Of a stretch of DNA of 64,000 nucleotides, positions 39,157 through 47,688 are shown piece by piece. Origin of the DNA: Intrasporangiaceae bacterium URHB0013 (GTDB lineage Bacteria; Actinomycetota; Actinomycetes; Actinomycetales; Dermatophilaceae); contig JIBA01000016.1 in the NCBI GenBank assembly GCA_000620545.1, forward strand, positions 1 to 64,000. The letters are read 5' to 3'. The notes under the pieces are model-generated. The model was not told the DNA's origin and did no database searches. It was given only the letters and a program-made list of their open reading frames with translations. Position numbers and translations under genes: made by a program. Positions within the stretch are counted from its first letter, which is position 1. Every line of letters starts with the position of its first letter.

Positions 39157-40313
39157 GCGTTCGACCCGCCCTGGTCCAGTCGTCCGAGCACCTCGACGAG
39201 CTGGTCCACCCGGCGCGCCCAGTCGGCGCCGGCCGCACGCTCCGGGTCCGCCTCTGCCGCGACGGCCTCGTCGGGCCTCCCGGCCGCGCCGACGACGTCG
39301 GCGACGGCGGCGGCGAAGGTGTCGGACGCCGCGAGCGTGACGAGGTCGTCCACCACGTCGCGGAAGCCGGCCACCGGCGTGGAGACGACCGGTCGACCAG
39401 ACGCCTGGTACTCGTACAGCTTGATCGGGTCGAGGCTGTCGGTGAACGGCGTGACGACGTGGGGCACGACGAGCACGTCGGCGTGCTGAACGTAGGCGGG
39501 CACATCGGTGCTCGCGCGGGCTCCCAGCATGAGGACCCCTGCGGCCTCCAGACGCGAACGCTGCCCTGATCCGAGTGCATCTGGTCCGACGAGCACGAGG
39601 TGACCGCTTCCGTGGAGCGCGCGGGCCGTGGCCGCGCAGAGCTCGACGTCGAGCCGGTCGCCGTGGAGGGTGCCGACGTAGACGGCAACGGGACCTGTCG
39701 GCAGGTCGGAGGGACGGTCGTACGCCACGCCATAGGCAGCGGTGTCGACGCCGTTGGGCACGAGGGTCACGTCGCGGAGAGCTCCCTTGCTCGCCGCGAG
39801 CGCCGGCGAGCAGACGATCACCTCGTCGCACCGGGCGAGCAGGATCTGCTCCTGCGCGATGATGCGCTCCGTCGCGGCGGTCGAGCGCTCGGCGAGCGTC
39901 CAGTCGTCGGTCACGTCGTAGAGCGAACGCCAGTGCGTCGCCTCGACCAGGAGCGAGCCGGTCGGGTCGTTGACCCAGAGGACCGGGTCGCCCATGTCGA
40001 GCGACCTGGCCGTCCGGAGCACCTGTCGGGCCCAGCGCTCGTCCATCCGGCGGTCGACCCGGCGAGGAAGCCACTTGGTGGGCTCGAGCAGCCACAAGGC
40101 CCCGGGCGCGATGCCGTCGAGCTCGGGGCCGGCACGCAGTCCCCTGCCGAGTCGTGGTTGGCCGGCGCCGAGAGCCGCGTGGAGCGGGTCGGTGGCCGGC
40201 TCCACGAAGAGCACGCGCAGATCGGCACGGCGGCGCAGCAGGCCTGCGACGAGGTGCTGGTTGCGCCGCCACACGCCGTCCCAGGCCTCGAGCGAGGTCA
40301 CGACGATGTCCAT
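39153..40313 (-). CDS. Glycosyltransferase (GT-B, TuaH-like)
   Basis: 386 aa. N-terminal VVTSLEAWDGVWRRNQHLVA (the W-x-x-V-x-R-R-x-Q motif of this subgroup) and YDVTDDWTLAERS; C-terminal VAVYVGTLHGDRLDVELCAA, LDPIKLYEYQASGRPVVSTP. Such enzymes extend teichuronic-acid or EPS repeat units. Start overlaps the next upstream GT by 16 nt. Ends in an Ala/Asp-rich tail. Fifth gene of the operon starting at 45862. Confidence 0.83.
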   Translation of the reverse strand: MDIVVTSLEAWDGVWRRNQHLVAGLLRRRADLRVLFVEPATDPLHAALGAGQPRLGRGLRAGPELDGIAPGALWLLEPTKWLPRRVDRRMDERWARQVLRTARSLDMGDPVLWVNDPTGSLLVEATHWRSLYDVTDDWTLAERSTAATERIIAQEQILLARCDEVIVCSPALAASKGALRDVTLVPNGVDTAAYGVAYDRPSDLPTGPVAVYVGTLHGDRLDVELCAATARALHGSGHLVLVGPDALGSGQRSRLEAAGVLMLGARASTDVPAYVQHADVLVVPHVVTPFTDSLDPIKLYEYQASGRPVVSTPVAGFRDVVDDLVTLAASDTFAAAVADVVGAAGRPDEAVAAEADPERAAGADWARRVDQLVEVLGRLDQGGSNA

Positions 40314-41332
40314 CGGACCACCCCTCGATAGACCGCTGCGGTCTCCCGCGCCTGGTGCGCGGCAGTGAAGAGCTCGCGCTGGGTGGACTGGAGAGCGGCG
40401 GCATACGCGTCGCGACGCTTAGGGTCAGCCGCGAGCGCGGCGAGGAGCTCGCCGGCGCTGGTGGGGTCCCCGGCCGGGTGCAGGGCTGCCCCGGGGACTG
40501 CACCGACGGTCTCGAGGTGGCCGCCGGCGCCGACTGCGAGGACGGGGAGCGCGGCGGCCATCGCCTCGACGACCGTGAGCCCGAGGCCTTCGATGCGACA
40601 GGGCGCGAGCAGCAGTCCGGCATGTTCCATGAGCTCGGGAACGTCGCTGCGGTGGCCGAGGAAGCGCGTCGTGTCGGCGATGCCCAGCTGCCGCGCGAGC
40701 GCGGTGAGGACCGGGAGCTCCGCGCCGTCACCCGCGAGCTCGAGGCTCCACCCCTGCTCGGCGATGCCCGACGCCGCAAAGGCTCGGAGGGCGAGGTCGG
40801 TCTCCTTCTCCCGCTCGAGACGCTGGGCGACGAGAACCACGCGGCGCCGGTCCGCGGCGGTCCGCGTGGACGTCGTCGACTCGACCCCGGGATGGATGAC
40901 GACACTCGTGCCGTCGACGGCGTCGGCGACGTAGTGGCTGATCGCTATCTGGGCATCGATGCGACGCGCAGCGGCGGCCGCGGTGACGGTCGAGATCGGG
41001 TTGCTGCCACGGTCCCGCGCGAAGTGACGCGTCACGACAAGACGTGTCTGAACTCCGACCAGGCCTGCGGCGCAGGCGATCTCTGCAGCGGTCATGTGCG
41101 CGTGGACGACGTCGGCATGACGGCCCCATCGACGCACGGCCATCAGCACGTCGGTCACCGTGACGGCAGGCAGGGTGCGCACACTCGTGCCCGCGGCCGC
41201 CGCCATCCGCGTCGGATCTCCGCCGACGACGAGGACCTCGTCGCCGGCGGCGAGCTGTGCCCGAGCCAGTCGGGCGACGTGGCTCTCGACGCCGGCGAAC
41301 GCGTCCGAGCGCACGGCGTGGAGGATCCTCAC
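40298..41332 (-). CDS. Glycosyltransferase family 4 protein
   Basis: 344 aa GT-B protein. N-terminal ILHAVRSDAFAGVESHVARL with VVHAHMTAAEIACA; C-terminal VLVAQRLEREKETDLALRAF, FLGHRSDVPELMEHAGLLLA and CRIEGLGLTVVEAMAAALPV carrying the E-x7-E motif. GTG start overlaps the upstream gene stop (GTGA); its 3' end overlaps the next GT by 16 nt. Sugar unknown. Confidence 0.85.
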   Translation of the reverse strand: MRILHAVRSDAFAGVESHVARLARAQLAAGDEVLVVGGDPTRMAAAAGTSVRTLPAVTVTDVLMAVRRWGRHADVVHAHMTAAEIACAAGLVGVQTRLVVTRHFARDRGSNPISTVTAAAAARRIDAQIAISHYVADAVDGTSVVIHPGVESTTSTRTAADRRRVVLVAQRLEREKETDLALRAFAASGIAEQGWSLELAGDGAELPVLTALARQLGIADTTRFLGHRSDVPELMEHAGLLLAPCRIEGLGLTVVEAMAAALPVLAVGAGGHLETVGAVPGAALHPAGDPTSAGELLAALAADPKRRDAYAAALQSTQRELFTAAHQARETAAVYRGVVRWTSS

Positions 41333-42486
41333 GAGACATCCCCGCGCACGCCCGCCGACGGCCCGGGTTCCGCGCGCAGCCCCGTCAGCACGTCGAGGTA
41401 GCGGCGCGCCACCGCCGCCCACGAGTGCCGCTCGGCGCTCTCGCGAGCTGCCGCCCGGGCGGCAACCGGGTCGAGTGCGAAGACCCTCGAGAGACCTGCG
41501 GCGAGGTCCGCCGCCGTCGCCTCGACGACCGCACCGTTGACGCCGTCGGTGACCACGTCGGGCACGCATCCGGTGGGCGTCGCGACGACGGGGACGCCGC
41601 ACGCCAGCGCCTCGAGGACGACGAGACCGTAGGACTCGTAGGCGCTCGGCATCGCCAGGGCGTCGGCAGCGTGGAGCCACGGTCGCGGGTCCGGGTGGGC
41701 ACCGGCGAACCGGAGTCGGCGGCCCAGCGAGACGGCGGCCTGGCCGGCGGACTCGGAGGCGACCATGTCGGGGGTGCCACCGATCACCACCAGACGGACC
41801 TCCGGCCCCAGCCGCGCCACGGCTTGGACGAGCAGGGGCAGCCCCTTGCGCCCGAACTCGTTGCCGATGAAGAGCACCATGCGGTCGTCGGTGCCGAGCC
41901 CGAGCTCGCCACGGGCAGCGTCGCGTTCGGTCGCTGTCGGCGGTCGGAAGCTCTCGATGTCGACCCCGTTCCCGATGACCACGGTCGGGATCGCGAGGCG
42001 GGGGTAGGACTCGCGCAGCAGCCGCTCCTCGTCCGTGACGAGGTTGACGACGAGTCGGTGGCTGCCGGTCGAGGAGTAGCGGAACCGGTCACGCGTGGTC
42101 GTGAAGAGGTGGAGGGGGTTGCGTGCCATCCGGACCCGGTAGTGGCCCCGTGCCCGCATGGCCGCCTGGACGATCCCGTGGTTGACGTAGACGTCGCCGG
42201 CGACCGCGTCGTTGTGGCAGATCGAGAGCAGCTCGGGGTGTCGGCGCAGATGGCTCCGGGCCCGGCGCGTCCCCACCGTCGAGAACCACATGACCCGGCC
42301 GATCAGAGCCAGTCGTCCGCCGAGGCCGCCACCCGGTGTGGGCAGCCACGACCCACCGGCCTCGGCCAGCGTGAAGCGCCGGACGTCGACGCCGAGACGC
42401 TGCCACTCCCGCTCGAGGTGGAAGGCCACCGCGCCCACCCCCGTGCCCGGACCGATCTCAGGGGTGATCTGGACGATCGCCGTCAT
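41329..42486 (-). CDS. Glycosyltransferase family 4 protein
   Basis: 385 aa GT-B protein. N-terminal IVQITPEIGPGTGVGAVAFH; middle VYVNHGIVQAAMRARG; C-terminal MVLFIGNEFGRKGLPLLVQA, WLHAADALAMPSAYESYGLV with VLEALACGVPVVATP (E-x7-E region). ATG 42486 overlaps the polymerase gene stop. Third gene of the EPS operon. Confidence 0.86.
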   Translation of the reverse strand: MTAIVQITPEIGPGTGVGAVAFHLEREWQRLGVDVRRFTLAEAGGSWLPTPGGGLGGRLALIGRVMWFSTVGTRRARSHLRRHPELLSICHNDAVAGDVYVNHGIVQAAMRARGHYRVRMARNPLHLFTTTRDRFRYSSTGSHRLVVNLVTDEERLLRESYPRLAIPTVVIGNGVDIESFRPPTATERDAARGELGLGTDDRMVLFIGNEFGRKGLPLLVQAVARLGPEVRLVVIGGTPDMVASESAGQAAVSLGRRLRFAGAHPDPRPWLHAADALAMPSAYESYGLVVLEALACGVPVVATPTGCVPDVVTDGVNGAVVEATAADLAAGLSRVFALDPVAARAAARESAERHSWAAVARRYLDVLTGLRAEPGPSAGVRGDVS

Positions 42487-43841
42487 CGCGCCGCCACCGG
42501 CGCCTCTGTCGTCGACGGCACGGGCGCCGGCGGCGCTGCCCGGCGTTCCGCGTGCCAGCTGGCGCCGAGGCACAGACCGAGCACGACAAAGGGAACCGAC
42601 CCCTGGACCGCAGCCCAGAAGAGGTCGAACTGGCCCTGGACCAGACGCGAGACGAGCACGGCGACGGCGAGCGAGCCGTAGACCGGGTCGAGCCGCCAGG
42701 CGACGCGCAGGGCCACGACCATGAGCAGGACGAAGGCCGCGAGCCCGACGATGCCGGCGGACGTCAGCACCTCCACCTCGGCGTTGGGCGGCTGGAACTG
42801 GAACGGGAACCGGTCGGTGTACCACCACCGCAGCCCGACACCGAACCACGGGTCGGACGACCACACCGTCATCGAGTCCTGGAACCACGTCAGCCGCTGG
42901 AACACGGAGTTGAACTGGTTGTCGGACTGCACCTGGTCCTGCACGAGGTTGGTCACGAAGAGCACGAGCGGAACGACGAGGAGCAGCACGAGCTTGGAGC
43001 GCCGCCGCTCGGTGTCGGACCGGAGGACGAGGACGAAGATGGCAGCGGCGAGACCCACGAGCGCCTGTCGCGACTGCGTGAAGAGGACCGCGACGAGCAT
43101 GAGGGACATGAGGATGACGGACCACCGTCGGTTGATGCCCGCCCAGACGGGTCGGACGTAGACCATGACGGCCCCGAGCGCACACACCGTGCCGGCGAAG
43201 TTCTTGTGCATCGCGTACGGGAAGCTGGGGTAGACCGGGGCGAGGCTGCCCTGAGCAAGGTGGAGCAGACCCTCCACGACGGTGACGACGGCCAGCAGCG
43301 CGATGGTGCCCACGAGCAGGCGCACTCCGGCGCGCCCGTGCCCGTTCGCCCCGACCGCCCAGCCGACGACGAGCGAGCCCGCGACCATCATCCCGGCGTG
43401 CGCCCACTCGACGGCATTGGCGGCATACGGGTTGTTGAGGACGGTGACGAGCGTGGCGAACTGGTACACGACCGAGGCCCAGAGCACCGCACGCAGGCCC
43501 GGAGAGAACGGTCGCTTGGCCAGGAGGAGCGCCGGGACGACCGCTGCCGCGAGGGCGAAGTCGGACAGGGACAGGTCGATGCCGCCGCTGCCGACACGCA
43601 CGACGACGAGCAGGAGCGGGAGGACTGCGAGCGGGATGAGCCCGGGCTGGACCGCGGTGATGCCCATGGCAAGCACCGCAAGGGAGATGATGACGGCGGC
43701 CTCGGGCATCGTGACGGCGAGGCGGCCGACGACGGCGACCAGCATGACGCCGCCGAGCACGAGCCCCACCCGGGCGAGCAGGTCGCCCAGACGGTGACCC
43801 CCTAGTCGTTCCGGGAGGATGCCGGTCACGAGGCCTCCCAT
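42483..43841 (-). CDS. Wzy/O-antigen-ligase-like polysaccharide polymerase
   Basis: 452 aa integral membrane protein with about twelve hydrophobic segments and a large periplasmic-side loop of about 70 residues between VLFVTNLVQDQVQSDNQFNS and GIVGLAAFVLLMVVA. The loop contains WSSDPWFGVGLRWWYTDRFP and PPNAEVEVLTSAGIVG, the Wzy_C/PF04932 pattern, and TQSRQALVGLAAA precedes it. It would polymerise lipid-linked repeat units outside the membrane. ATG overlaps the upstream fused GT by 16 nt and its stop overlaps the next GT. Confidence 0.85.
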   Translation of the reverse strand: MGGLVTGILPERLGGHRLGDLLARVGLVLGGVMLVAVVGRLAVTMPEAAVIISLAVLAMGITAVQPGLIPLAVLPLLLVVVRVGSGGIDLSLSDFALAAAVVPALLLAKRPFSPGLRAVLWASVVYQFATLVTVLNNPYAANAVEWAHAGMMVAGSLVVGWAVGANGHGRAGVRLLVGTIALLAVVTVVEGLLHLAQGSLAPVYPSFPYAMHKNFAGTVCALGAVMVYVRPVWAGINRRWSVILMSLMLVAVLFTQSRQALVGLAAAIFVLVLRSDTERRRSKLVLLLVVPLVLFVTNLVQDQVQSDNQFNSVFQRLTWFQDSMTVWSSDPWFGVGLRWWYTDRFPFQFQPPNAEVEVLTSAGIVGLAAFVLLMVVALRVAWRLDPVYGSLAVAVLVSRLVQGQFDLFWAAVQGSVPFVVLGLCLGASWHAERRAAPPAPVPSTTEAPVAAR

Positions 43842-45862
43842 CCAGCCGCCGAGAACGCGACCGACGACGGGGCCTCGAGTGGCCCCGCTTCGTCGCTCTG
43901 GGGTCGCACGGAGTCAGCGGGGCGGACCTCCGACCTCAGGGGGCCGGAGAGGTAGAGGCGCAGACGCGAGCGGGCAGCAAGGGCGGGTTCGCCGCGGAAC
44001 ACCACGCCACGGAGGGCCGAACCGGCGACCTGCCCGGCGCGGCCCACCTGCCATCCCACGGTCCCGAAGTGCTTGCGGAGGTAGAGCTCCTGCGCGGCGT
44101 GGAAGTGTCCCTCGCGCCGTGTCGGGTCGGTGCTCGTCGCAGCTCCCACGTGGGTGGCCCGCGCCGCGGGCACGAGCGCGTGTCGCCAGCCGAGCAGGCT
44201 GGCGCGGTGGGCCCAGTCGGTCTCCTCGGCGTAGAGGAAGAAGCGTCCGTCGTCGAAGGGACCGACGTGGTCGATGGCCTCGCGACGCAGCAGCAGCACC
44301 GAACCGATGACGTAGCGGTTGCGTCTCAGGCGTCCCAGGCCCACGGCCTCGGCCCACGTCGCGAGGGGCGACGGGAAGGGCCACTCGACGCGGGACGGCG
44401 TGCCGGTGGCATCGACCTGGGACGGGCCGACGCTCGCGAGGTCCGGCTCCGCCAGGGCCGCCCGGAGGGCCTCCACGTCGCCCGGCTGCACCACCGCGTC
44501 AGGGTTGACGAGCAGGATGTCGGCACGTGGGTCGACCCGACGGAGCGCCTCGTTGACGCCGGCAGCGAAGCCCCCGTTGCGGCCCGGGTCGACGTAGCGG
44601 GCCCCGGCGGCCTCCACCACGGCGCGCACCGCGGGTGAGCTGGAGTTGTCGACGACCGTGACCGACAGCCCACCGAGCGGAGCCAGCGCCTCGGCGAGCA
44701 GGTCGGGCTGGCCGTACGCGACGACGACGACCTCCAGTGGCCTGTCCGCCGCGTCAGGTCCGGTCGCCCACTGCTTCGTGGCGGCGCGGTACATCACGTC
44801 GTGCTCGGCCGCGACGCGGTCCCACGAGGTCGCAGCCGCGCGGGCCAGCCCGGCCGCTCGGAGCCGGCGGGCAACGTCGCCGTCGCGCACCACCTCGCCG
44901 ATCGCCTTGGCGAGCTCGGCGTCGTTGCCCTCGGCGACGATGAGTGCCGCCTCGCCGACCACCTCGGGCAGGGCCCCGCTGTCGCTGACGACGACCGGTG
45001 TGCCGCAGGCCATGGCCTCGAGGACGACCCGGCCGAACTGCTCCACCCATGACGTCGTCGTCAGGGACGGCACGGCCAGCACGTCGAGCGAGCGGTAGAA
45101 GTCCGGCAGGTCCTCGGGCGCCAGGGCTCCGAGGAACTCGACCCGGTCGGCGATGCCCAGCGAACGTGCGAGGGACACCAGCTCGTGGCGCTGGGGGCCG
45201 TCGCCGGCAAGGCGGACGCGCACCGCGGGCTCCAGCGCCGCCGCGTGGAGCAGCACGTCGGCACCCTTGGCCGGGTCGAGGCGCCCGGCGAACCCGACGA
45301 CGGGCACCTCACCGGGGGTGGCGGCATACGCGGCCGGCGTGAAGACCGTGAGGTCGGTGCCCAGGTCGATGGTGCGGGCGCGTCCCGGGAAGCCCTTGCG
45401 CTCGGCGATGCGTCCGGCGGCGGCGTTGCAGACGTTGACACCGCCTGCGTGGCGCAGCGCCGCCCGCTCCAACCAGCGGAAGGGGACGGGATGACGCTTG
45501 TCGATGTTCTGGGCGGAGTAGAGCAGGTAGGGAGCGCGCTGCCGGCGCAGCCACCGGAGCAGGAGCACCTCGGCCGTCGCGAGGGCGAAGGGCTCCTCGT
45601 GGATGTCGATGACGTCGAGGGGACGGCCGAGGGCCCGCCACAGCGGACGCGGGTCGTAGAGGAAGAGGGCAGGGTGGCGGCCGACGGTGCGGGCGGGCAC
45701 CACCTGCTCGTCGGGGCGCGGGCTCAGGGCGACTGGACGCCCACCCTCGGACCAGGAGGCAGCCGAGACGAGGTCGACGCGGTGGCCCAGGCGGCGCAGC
45801 GCCCGCTCCCTCTCACGCCACGCGTCGACGACGGCGCTGTGGGACACGCGCAGTGCCCACAT
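43826..45862 (-). CDS. Bifunctional glycosyltransferase, GT4 domain fused to GT2 domain
   Basis: 678 aa cytoplasmic fusion. Residues about 1-365 are a GT-B (GT4) enzyme: VIDIHEEPFALATAEVLLLR, VVGFAGRLDPAKGADVLLHA, SLTTTSWVEQFGRVVLEAMA and GTPVVVSDSGALPEV. Residues about 375-640 are a GT-A (GT2, rhamnosyltransferase-like) enzyme: LEVVVVAYGQPDLLAEAL, VVDNSSSPAVRAVVEAAGAR, NGGFAAGVNEALR, DILLVNPDAVVQPGDVEAL (DxD-type) and GPFDDGRFFLYAEETDWAHR. Two consecutive sugars may be added by one protein. First gene of the eight-gene minus-strand operon; divergent from wzc. Confidence 0.85.
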   Translation of the reverse strand: MWALRVSHSAVVDAWRERERALRRLGHRVDLVSAASWSEGGRPVALSPRPDEQVVPARTVGRHPALFLYDPRPLWRALGRPLDVIDIHEEPFALATAEVLLLRWLRRQRAPYLLYSAQNIDKRHPVPFRWLERAALRHAGGVNVCNAAAGRIAERKGFPGRARTIDLGTDLTVFTPAAYAATPGEVPVVGFAGRLDPAKGADVLLHAAALEPAVRVRLAGDGPQRHELVSLARSLGIADRVEFLGALAPEDLPDFYRSLDVLAVPSLTTTSWVEQFGRVVLEAMACGTPVVVSDSGALPEVVGEAALIVAEGNDAELAKAIGEVVRDGDVARRLRAAGLARAAATSWDRVAAEHDVMYRAATKQWATGPDAADRPLEVVVVAYGQPDLLAEALAPLGGLSVTVVDNSSSPAVRAVVEAAGARYVDPGRNGGFAAGVNEALRRVDPRADILLVNPDAVVQPGDVEALRAALAEPDLASVGPSQVDATGTPSRVEWPFPSPLATWAEAVGLGRLRRNRYVIGSVLLLRREAIDHVGPFDDGRFFLYAEETDWAHRASLLGWRHALVPAARATHVGAATSTDPTRREGHFHAAQELYLRKHFGTVGWQVGRAGQVAGSALRGVVFRGEPALAARSRLRLYLSGPLRSEVRPADSVRPQSDEAGPLEAPSSVAFSAAGWEAS

Positions 45863-45949
45863 GACCCATTCACCCCTCTCCCCGTACCGGTCCGCGGATG
45901 TCTCGGACTCGGCACAACCCCTTGGATGATATGGGAGGATGCCCGCACG

Positions 45950-45955
45950 TACTGT
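45950..45955 (+). promoter_or_regulatory. Putative -10 box TACTGT of wzc
   Basis: TACTGT lies 23 nt before the GTG start; a GGGGGG tract follows as ribosome site. No good -35 box. The 116-nt gap must also hold the promoter of the divergent operon. Confidence 0.35.
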
Positions 45956-45978
45956 CGAGTTGGGGCCAGGGGGGCAAA

Positions 45979-47385
45979 GTGACGTTCCGGGAGTTCCTGG
46001 GCGTTCTGGGGGGACGGTGGCGGATCGTCGCGGTGAGCCTGCTCGCCGTGGTCGCCGCGACGGCGGTCCAGACGATGCTGACCCCTGCGGTCTACACGTC
46101 CACGGCCAAGATCTTCCTGTCGGCGACGCAGCCTCCCGGGGCGGGCACCAGCCAGGTCGCGACGTATGCCGTCAGCGCCGATGACCTCGCGCGGTACCTC
46201 GACGTGCTCAACGCACCGTCGGTCATCGAGCCCCTGCGGGAGCGGCTCGGGCTCGCGCCCGGCACGCCCCTCTCGGTGTCCGGTGAGGTGTCGCAGACAT
46301 CCAACATCATGACGATCACCGCCACCGGCGGCGACCCGGTGCTGCTCGCCCGCATCGCCAACGAGGCGGGGCCGGTCCTTGCAGAGGTCGCGACGAGGAA
46401 GTTCTCCCCGCTGCTCGCCGCGAACGGCCAGTCGGTCGAGGCGACGCCGATCGCGCCGGCGACCGTGCCCACCGAGCCGGTCTCGCCGAACGCCAAGCGC
46501 AACCTCATGATCGGTGGGCTGCTGGGTCTCGCCCTGGGTGTCGGCCTAGCCCTCCTGCGGCACACCCTCGACACGAAGGTGCGCACCGAGGACGACATCA
46601 AGGCCCTCTCCAACCGCCCGATCCTCGGCGACATCCCGATGGTGAAGTCGGTCAAGAACGGCCTGCTCTCGCTCGAGACCGACCCACACGGGCGGCACGC
46701 AGAGTCCATCCGGCGCCTGCGCACCAACATCCTCTTCGTCGACGTCACGACGGCCGGCCACTCGTTCGTCGTGACCTCCTCGGTCCCGGGCGAGGGCAAG
46801 ACGACGACGACGATCAACCTCGCGCTCGCGATGGCCCACGCCGGCTCGAAGGTGCTGCTCATCGATGGAGACCTGCGCAACCCCTCGGTCGCCAGCACGA
46901 TGGGCCTCGACGGCTCCTTCGGCCTCACGACCCTCCTGCTCGGCCAGGCGGACATCGAGGACGTCGTCCAGCGCTGGCGCGAGACGACGCTCCACGTGCT
47001 CCCCGCCGGGCCCGTGCCGCCCAACCCCAGCGAGCTGCTCGGCTCGGAGCCGATGGAGGTGCTCTTCGGCAAGCTCTCGCACGACTACGACTTCATCCTC
47101 GTCGACAGCCCGCCGGTCGTGCCTGTCATCGACGCCGTGCTCATCAACAAGCTGACGCACGGCCTCATCATGGTCGTCGGCGCCGAGCGCACGAAGAAGC
47201 GCGACCTCGCCAGTGCCGTCCAGTCGCTCGAGACCGTGGATGCCCCCGTGGCCGGTTTCGCGCTCAACATGGTGTCGGCCGGTTCGTCGACGGCTCACCG
47301 CTACGGCTACTACGGCGTCAACCGTGACGTCCCGGCCAAGCCCAACCGTCGCAAGGAGCGCGCGCAGGCCACCCCGGGCTCCTGA
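45979..47385 (+). CDS. Polysaccharide chain-length regulator / tyrosine autokinase (Wzc-like)
   Basis: 468 aa. Wzz domain (residues 1-195) with two membrane helices (about 16-32 and 176-193) around an extracellular part; then a BY-kinase: Walker A SSVPGEGKTTTT (267-278), Walker A' VLLIDGDLRNPS (292-303), Walker B FILVDSPPV (372-380) and a short C-terminal Tyr cluster RYGYYG (441-446). Actinobacterial type with both parts in one chain. Controls polymer length and export, and is expected to be dephosphorylated by the Wzb-like phosphatase at 62063. GTG 45979 is used because GGGGGG precedes it by four bases and the protein then starts with MTFREFLGVLGGRW. Confidence 0.9.
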   Translation: MTFREFLGVLGGRWRIVAVSLLAVVAATAVQTMLTPAVYTSTAKIFLSATQPPGAGTSQVATYAVSADDLARYLDVLNAPSVIEPLRERLGLAPGTPLSVSGEVSQTSNIMTITATGGDPVLLARIANEAGPVLAEVATRKFSPLLAANGQSVEATPIAPATVPTEPVSPNAKRNLMIGGLLGLALGVGLALLRHTLDTKVRTEDDIKALSNRPILGDIPMVKSVKNGLLSLETDPHGRHAESIRRLRTNILFVDVTTAGHSFVVTSSVPGEGKTTTTINLALAMAHAGSKVLLIDGDLRNPSVASTMGLDGSFGLTTLLLGQADIEDVVQRWRETTLHVLPAGPVPPNPSELLGSEPMEVLFGKLSHDYDFILVDSPPVVPVIDAVLINKLTHGLIMVVGAERTKKRDLASAVQSLETVDAPVAGFALNMVSAGSSTAHRYGYYGVNRDVPAKPNRRKERAQATPGS

Positions 47386-47394
47386 GGCTCGACC

Positions 47395-47688
47395 TCAGTC
47401 CTCCGGGCCCGGCTCGAGGGCTGCAGCCACGAGGAGCCCCCGCGCCCCGAGCTCGGCGACGAAGGCCTTGACGTCGTCCTCGATGGCGTCCTCGGGCTGC
47501 TCGAAGAGCTCGGCGACGCGAGCGACCCAGCCGGTGGCCGGGGCCGACGTCGCCTCGCCCCAGATGAGGGCAGCGACACCCTCGAGGACGACGAGCGGCC
47601 CGCCGGGCAGGCGCGCGACGTAGACCGACCGTCCGTCGTCACTGCGGGTGACGCCGGCGTCGGGACCGGGCCGGTAGGCCGCCGTCAC
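47395..47688 (-). CDS. PqqD-like (RRE) protein, second copy
   Basis: 97 aa. PqqD pattern: VTRSDDGRSVYVARLPGGPL, VVLEGVAALIWGEAT, then helices VARVAELFEQPEDAIEDDVK and AFVAELGARGLLV. Distinct from the copy at 38012. GTG start overlaps the nucleotidyltransferase stop (GTGA), so the two are coupled. Convergent with wzc, 9 nt apart. Likely binds a peptide or works as a partner of the nucleotidyltransferase; function inferred only. Confidence 0.65.
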   Translation of the reverse strand: MTAAYRPGPDAGVTRSDDGRSVYVARLPGGPLVVLEGVAALIWGEATSAPATGWVARVAELFEQPEDAIEDDVKAFVAELGARGLLVAAALEPGPED

